Source: Mallotus nudiflorus | Taxonomy: Eukaryota; Streptophyta; Magnoliopsida; Malpighiales; Euphorbiaceae | NCBI GenBank assembly: GCA_947683625.1 | Contig: CANTUR010000066.1 | Coordinates: forward strand, 5,614,001-5,678,000 | Direction of reading: 5' to 3' | DNA: 64,000 bases | Part shown: positions 60,389-64,000 of the stretch, piece after piece | Numbering within the stretch: position 1 is the first letter of the stretch | How the letters are laid out: each line of letters opens with the position of its first letter | Made by a program: the position numbers and the translations under genes | Notes under the pieces: model-generated | What the model saw: only the letters and a program-made list of their open reading frames with translations | Database searches by the model: none | Told to the model about the DNA's origin: nothing

Positions 60389-61629
60389 GATGGAAGAATT
60401 TAATGCTTAAGTCTTTAAGGAACAATTGAAAGCTAAAATGGTCGAACAAACCATGATGATTATGAGAGAAATTATGGAGGAAATGATGGGTACAGCTAGA
60501 AGGGAACCACCAATACCTTAACCACCGACACTTTAACCTCAACCATTCGATTTAGATGTCGAGGATCCTGAAAGGCAAGAGGTAGAGGATGATCAGCAGA
60601 TAGTATTGGTAGAACCTATTATCCATCAGAAAGAAGATGCCTCGGGAAATGCAGAAAAGCTAGACTGGGCTAAATACCTTGTCAAGTCTATGGCTCAAAT
60701 GCAGTTGATGATGAAGGAAAAAAGGATCGATGCCCTAATAAGATATTTTGAGCTGAGCCTAGATAAGGATGATGATCCCTTACCACGGAAGTTCAAATTC
60801 CTTGACATCAAGTTCACTGGCACAAAGGAGCCCCACCTCCATTTAAAGCAGTATGTGACTCACATGAAGACAATCGAACTGACTAAAACATAAATTGTGA
60901 AGCAATTCCTTCTATCTTTGGAAGGAGCACCCATCAGATGGTATTATGCTCTAGAATCCTGTGTTCAAGTTAATTGGGAGGAATTATGTGTTGCATTCAT
61001 TAAGTAGTATAGTCTCAACATTCAGATGGAGGCTTCTTTAAGAGACTTATATAATGTGAAGCAAAAGTTCAATGAATCTTTTGCATTAAACTTTTGCGGA
61101 TTATTTAGTCAGGTGGAGAGCAAAATTAGCATAGATAAAGCAATGACCCACAAAATATGATCAATTGGTAATAGCCATGGAAGGATGTGTACTCCCTCTC
61201 TCCAAGAAGCTGAGGGATTTAGGGATTCAAAACTTTAAGGAGTTATATAGGTTTGGAGTACAGAAAGAATCATACCTTATGCAAGAAAAGAAGTTCCTTA
61301 GTGGAAGATCTGCGAATAAATAGGGGTTTGGATCTGGCAGCGGAGTTGGGTCAATCAGAAAAATACAGATCAACACAGTCAGATAGTCTCGAAGGTTTTC
61401 TAATTTGGGTAGACCCCTCTCTAAAGTTCTAGAAAAACTAATTGAGAATAACCTTTTACAACCCTTACCTAAATGACATCTTTTCAATGCCGACCCAAAA
61501 CTATATTGCAAGTACCACTAAAACATTGGGCATGATACAGAAAGTTGCACTCGCCCGAAACATAAGATTCAAGATTTGATTGATTTAGGCAAAATAACTG
61601 ACTTGGAAACTAGAAAACCAAACACCTAA
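60389..61629 (+). pseudogene. Ty3 gag with CCHC-like knuckle
   Basis: 60606-60893 contains KFLDIKFTGTKEPHLHLKQY, the conserved start of the plant retrotransposon gag domain, and after a stop (TAA at 60891) the reading continues VKQFLLSLEGAPIRWYYAL. Farther on, at about 61508-61545, CKYH is followed by a stop and then NIGHDTESC, a knuckle of the C-x2-H form seen in Tat/Athila gag. Stops at 61005 and 61158 among others. The start is uncertain: an ATG at 60390 is followed by an early stop. Confidence 0.75.
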
Positions 61630-61849
61630 AATAACCCTTTACCCAACTACCGAAATGTACCACCACTAAATCCTCGTATCCAGATTATCAACACGGGTCT
61701 AATAGAGGAACAAGTCATTAATTCCTTTGTTAATGTCATACCTACCCTACCAAAACCATAACCAAAAGACTTAAATCTAAGACAGCAGGCCATTGAGTCT
61801 CATGTAAATGTGCTTGATATTTAGAGTTCTGATGATAAAGAAGGAGGAG

Positions 61850-62515
61850 CAGTTAATTTATGGAAGAACAATGAGAAGAAAGCAGCACAATCCATTGAGA
61901 AATCAAAGGAAGGGGAGGAAGAGGTGAAAAAGGCTGAGGCAAAGAAATGGAGAAGTAATTCAAAAGAAGGATCAAAGAAAGATAAGAAAGCTGAGGAGAT
62001 TATTAAAGCTAAAAGAGATGAGAAAACTCTTGCTAGTATTTAGGAGCTGCTTATGAACTCCTAAGCCCATCGGGAAGCACTGGTTTTGGCTCTTGATCAT
62101 AAGAGGATATCTTCAATGCACACTCCAAAGAAAATGGTGGATTCGCTAATTAAAAGCCCTCATGGGGCAATTATTTTCACAGATGGTGACTTGCCCTTAA
62201 AAGGAAGGGATCACAGCAAAGCCTTGTTCATTAAGGCCGAAGTGAAAGTTAAATTGATGTACTGTGTTATGGTCAATAATGGGTTAGCCATTAATGTATA
62301 TCCTCTGAAGATCCTACCAAAGATGGGCTTGACAGTAGTTGATTTGAAGCCCTCCGATGTAGTCATAAAGGCTTATGATGATACGAAAAGGCCAGTTGAG
62401 GGAACTTTTTAGGCTTTAGTCAAGACTGGGCCTATTGAAGTTTGGGTTAACCTCTATATGATAGATATTATAGTCATCTTTGCTATTCTTCTAGGGAGAC
62501 CATGGTTCCATCCTT
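61850..62515 (+). pseudogene. Ty3 protease region
   Basis: A Lys/Glu-rich linker (61850-62045) leads into 62086-62412. The catalytic D-S/T-G is degenerate, reading NNG at 62275-62283 within VMVNNGLAINVYPLKILPKM. After a stop at 62410 the flap/C-terminal motif ILLGRPWF is readable at 62484-62507. Hydrophobic context and the GRPW motif make protease identity firm despite the lost aspartate. Confidence 0.75.
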
Positions 62516-62572
62516 TGGGGGGGAGTACCATCTATTGTTCATCAAAAGATTAAATTTTCACATAAAGGAAGG

Positions 62573-63127
62573 GTGGTTACTATAATGGCTGAAACAAAGG
62601 TTGTAGTTGTTGCATTAAAATTTGCTCCTACTAAGATCCCAAACAGCCCGAGTTTTAAAGTTTGCATGACTTATGAAGATGAGATAAACCCAAATATTGT
62701 CAATACAATGAAGAGCATGCAGTTCATACCCGAGATGGGATTAGGGATGAATCAGCAGGGCCCATCAGAATTCATTAAACCTAAGGTACTGATCTTGAAG
62801 CATGGGGTAGTATATCCAAGGAAAGATGAGTCTGATGAAGAGGAAGAGGCTGAGGATAATTCTAAGAAGAATAAAATTAGGGCTAATCTGAAGAAGAAGA
62901 CGTTCTGGGAAATATTTATGGAGGAAGGTGGCAATTATCCCTATCAAAGAGCTCATGATCCTTTGATGATCGTCGAGAAGCTGATTCTCGGGTTAGAAAT
63001 CTTTGTAGAATATGCGGGTAGGATCAAAGAATCTGTTATTAAAGAGCTTATGGTAGAAGAGCTGGTACTAACTTCTGAATCAGAAGAGGACATTCCTGTA
63101 GTGGAGCTGAAGGATACTACTGACTAG
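62573..63127 (+). pseudogene. Ty3 polyprotein linker with G-patch-like motif
   Basis: A 184-codon ORF between protease and RT. Residues 46-63 (62708-62761) read MKSMQFIPEMGLGMNQQG, matching the G-patch pattern (hh-x-x-MG-x-G-x-G-x-x-x-x-G) apart from the first glycines. It is followed by an acidic stretch (DESDEEEEAEDN) and a lysine cluster. G-patch domains bind RNA or RNA helicases; some retroviral and plant retrotransposon proteases carry one. The next stop (TAG at 63125) separates it from RT. Activity is unlikely here. Confidence 0.5.
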
Positions 63128-63129
63128 GA

Positions 63130-64000
63130 AGAGGAATTCAACTTTGAAGCCTTTGTCCTTGATTCTATTATGGATGTTTTCTATGATGACATTGACCTTT
63201 CTATTTCATTTGAGACTGATGATATTTTTCTTTCTAAAATTACTGTGATGAAGTATGATTATGCTTACTTGTGTGATATGTTTCCTAATGGTTATGCTAT
63301 GTGTGATGATCATTTCATGCATATGTTTAACATTAATTCAATGCAAACTGAATCATTTAATCTAAGCATAAGTGATAACCCTAGAAATATACTTATTGCT
63401 TCTGACTTAACTCCTGATGAGAGAGAAAAAATGAAAGAAACTCTTAAAAGAAGACAGAAAGTATTTGCTTGGGGCTATAAGGATATGCCTGGGATTGATA
63501 AAGAGATTGCGGAATATAGGATTCCCACGTTTTCTTACATCACACTGATAAAGCAAAAGAAGAGAAGATTAAGGCCAGAATGGGCTCTCCTAGTCAAAGA
63601 AGAAGTAGAAAAATGGCTGAAAGTAAAGTTCCTAGAAGTGATAGATGACACCCAGTGGCTAGCTAACATAGCCTCAGTTCCCAAGAAAGATGGTAAATTT
63701 AAGATGTGTGTGGACTATAAGGAGTTGAACAAGGCTTATCCAAAGGATGATTTTCCTCTACTACATATTGACACCTTAGTTGATAATGCGGCTTCCAGCG
63801 CCATGTACTCCTTTATTAACGGCTTCTTGGGATACAGTCAGATTATGATGGCAGTGATTGACAAGTTAAAGACTTCCTTCATCACTGAGTAGGGTGTTTA
63901 ATTTTATACAGTTATGCCATTCGGGTTAAAAAATGCAGGGGCTACTTACCAAAGAATGGCTACTACGTTGTTACATGACCTGATCCATAAAGAGATAAAG
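63130..64000 (+). pseudogene. Ty3 reverse transcriptase (partial, cut by window end)
   Basis: 63170-63892 includes VFAWGYKDMPGIDKEIAEYR, NIASVPKKDGKFKMCVDYKEL and YPKDDFPLLHIDTLVDNAAS, then FLGYSQIMMA: fingers and palm of plant Ty3 RT. A TAG at 63890 and a TAA at 63899 interrupt it; both replace positions normally Trp and aromatic. The reading continues with VMPFGLKNAGATYQRMATTL to the window end, just before the expected YVDD box. Confidence 0.88.

Larger units (their letters stand above)
57584..64000 (+). mobile_element. Ty3/Gypsy retrotransposon, 5' part (runs off the window)
   Basis: LTR (57584-59504), PBS-like sequence, gag, protease, a G-patch-like segment and the start of RT, all on the plus strand. 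RT directly after protease with no integrase between is the Ty3 order. RNase H, integrase, PPT and 3' LTR lie beyond 64000, so the target duplication cannot be tested. All ORFs carry stops. Gag knuckle form and the PBS-like sequence point to the Tat/Athila side of plant Ty3 elements, an inference. Confidence 0.85.

Overview
This is a gene-poor, AT-rich window of plant nuclear DNA, almost certainly from a eudicot. The signs are spliced genes with GT-AG introns, a chloroplast-type rhodanese-like/CAS-like protein, a nuclear-encoded bS16 ribosomal protein, plant Ty1/Copia and Ty3/Gypsy retrotransposons, hAT, Mutator-like and Tourist-like DNA transposons, and a decayed endogenous pararetrovirus. 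I cannot name the species from sequence alone. Only two loci look like functional host genes; nearly everything else is transposon- or virus-derived.

Layout. 1-2.3 kb: AT-rich, no recognisable gene. 2.3-6.4 kb: arrays of short motifs around AATGAACCTGCAGG, surrounding an element with about 250-bp inverted arms (2745-4609) that carries an intron-containing fragment of a host DUF616/TOD1-family gene (Pack-MULE-like). 6423-16851: a complete Ty1/Copia retrotransposon on the minus strand with two LTRs, a 5-bp target duplication (TAATA), PBS, PPT, decayed gag-PR-IN-RT-RH and an extra sense ORF between RNase H and the 3' LTR. 16.9-20.9 kb: AT-rich repeats, long (TA)n tracts and more copies of the AATGAACCTGCAGG-type family.

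20.9-31.9 kb, plus strand: a 13-coding-exon gene for a 631-residue membrane-anchored rhodanese-like protein related to the thylakoid calcium-sensing receptor CAS. One intron must use a GC donor to keep the frame. 31.9-32.85 kb: an element with long inverted arms. 33.1-35.7 kb: a decayed ZMYM1/DUF4371-type hAT transposase gene on the minus strand. 36.4-43.3 kb: a Caulimoviridae-like endogenous pararetrovirus on the plus strand, carrying movement, coat, protease, RT and RNase H remnants broken by many stops, followed by a 339-bp tandem duplication that includes a TATA box. 43.5-45.9 kb: three 89-bp tandem repeats, a Tourist-like MITE (TTA duplication) and a 707-bp Mutator-like element with a perfect 9-bp duplication carrying a DUF4283/CCHC fragment.

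47.3-49.4 kb, minus strand: a three-exon bS16 gene (110 residues) with a TATA box 79 bp upstream of its ATG. About 330 bp farther upstream starts a 7.5-kb hAT element (49720-57218, perfect 8-bp duplication) with a decayed BED/RICESLEEPER-type transposase, itself split by a 2.87-kb solo LTR (53239-56104, 5-bp duplication CTAAC). 57.6-64.0 kb: the 5' part of a Ty3/Gypsy element on the plus strand (LTR, PBS, gag, protease, RT), running off the window; it has a G-patch-like motif between protease and RT.

The two host genes show no functional link apart from both being candidates for organellar proteins. Their introns and flanks carry part of the transposon load. I did not find a clearly new molecular system; the most noteworthy items are the two gene-fragment-carrying Mutator-like elements, the GC-AG intron, the nested hAT/solo-LTR, the pararetrovirus tandem promoter region and the G-patch-like segment in the Ty3 polyprotein.
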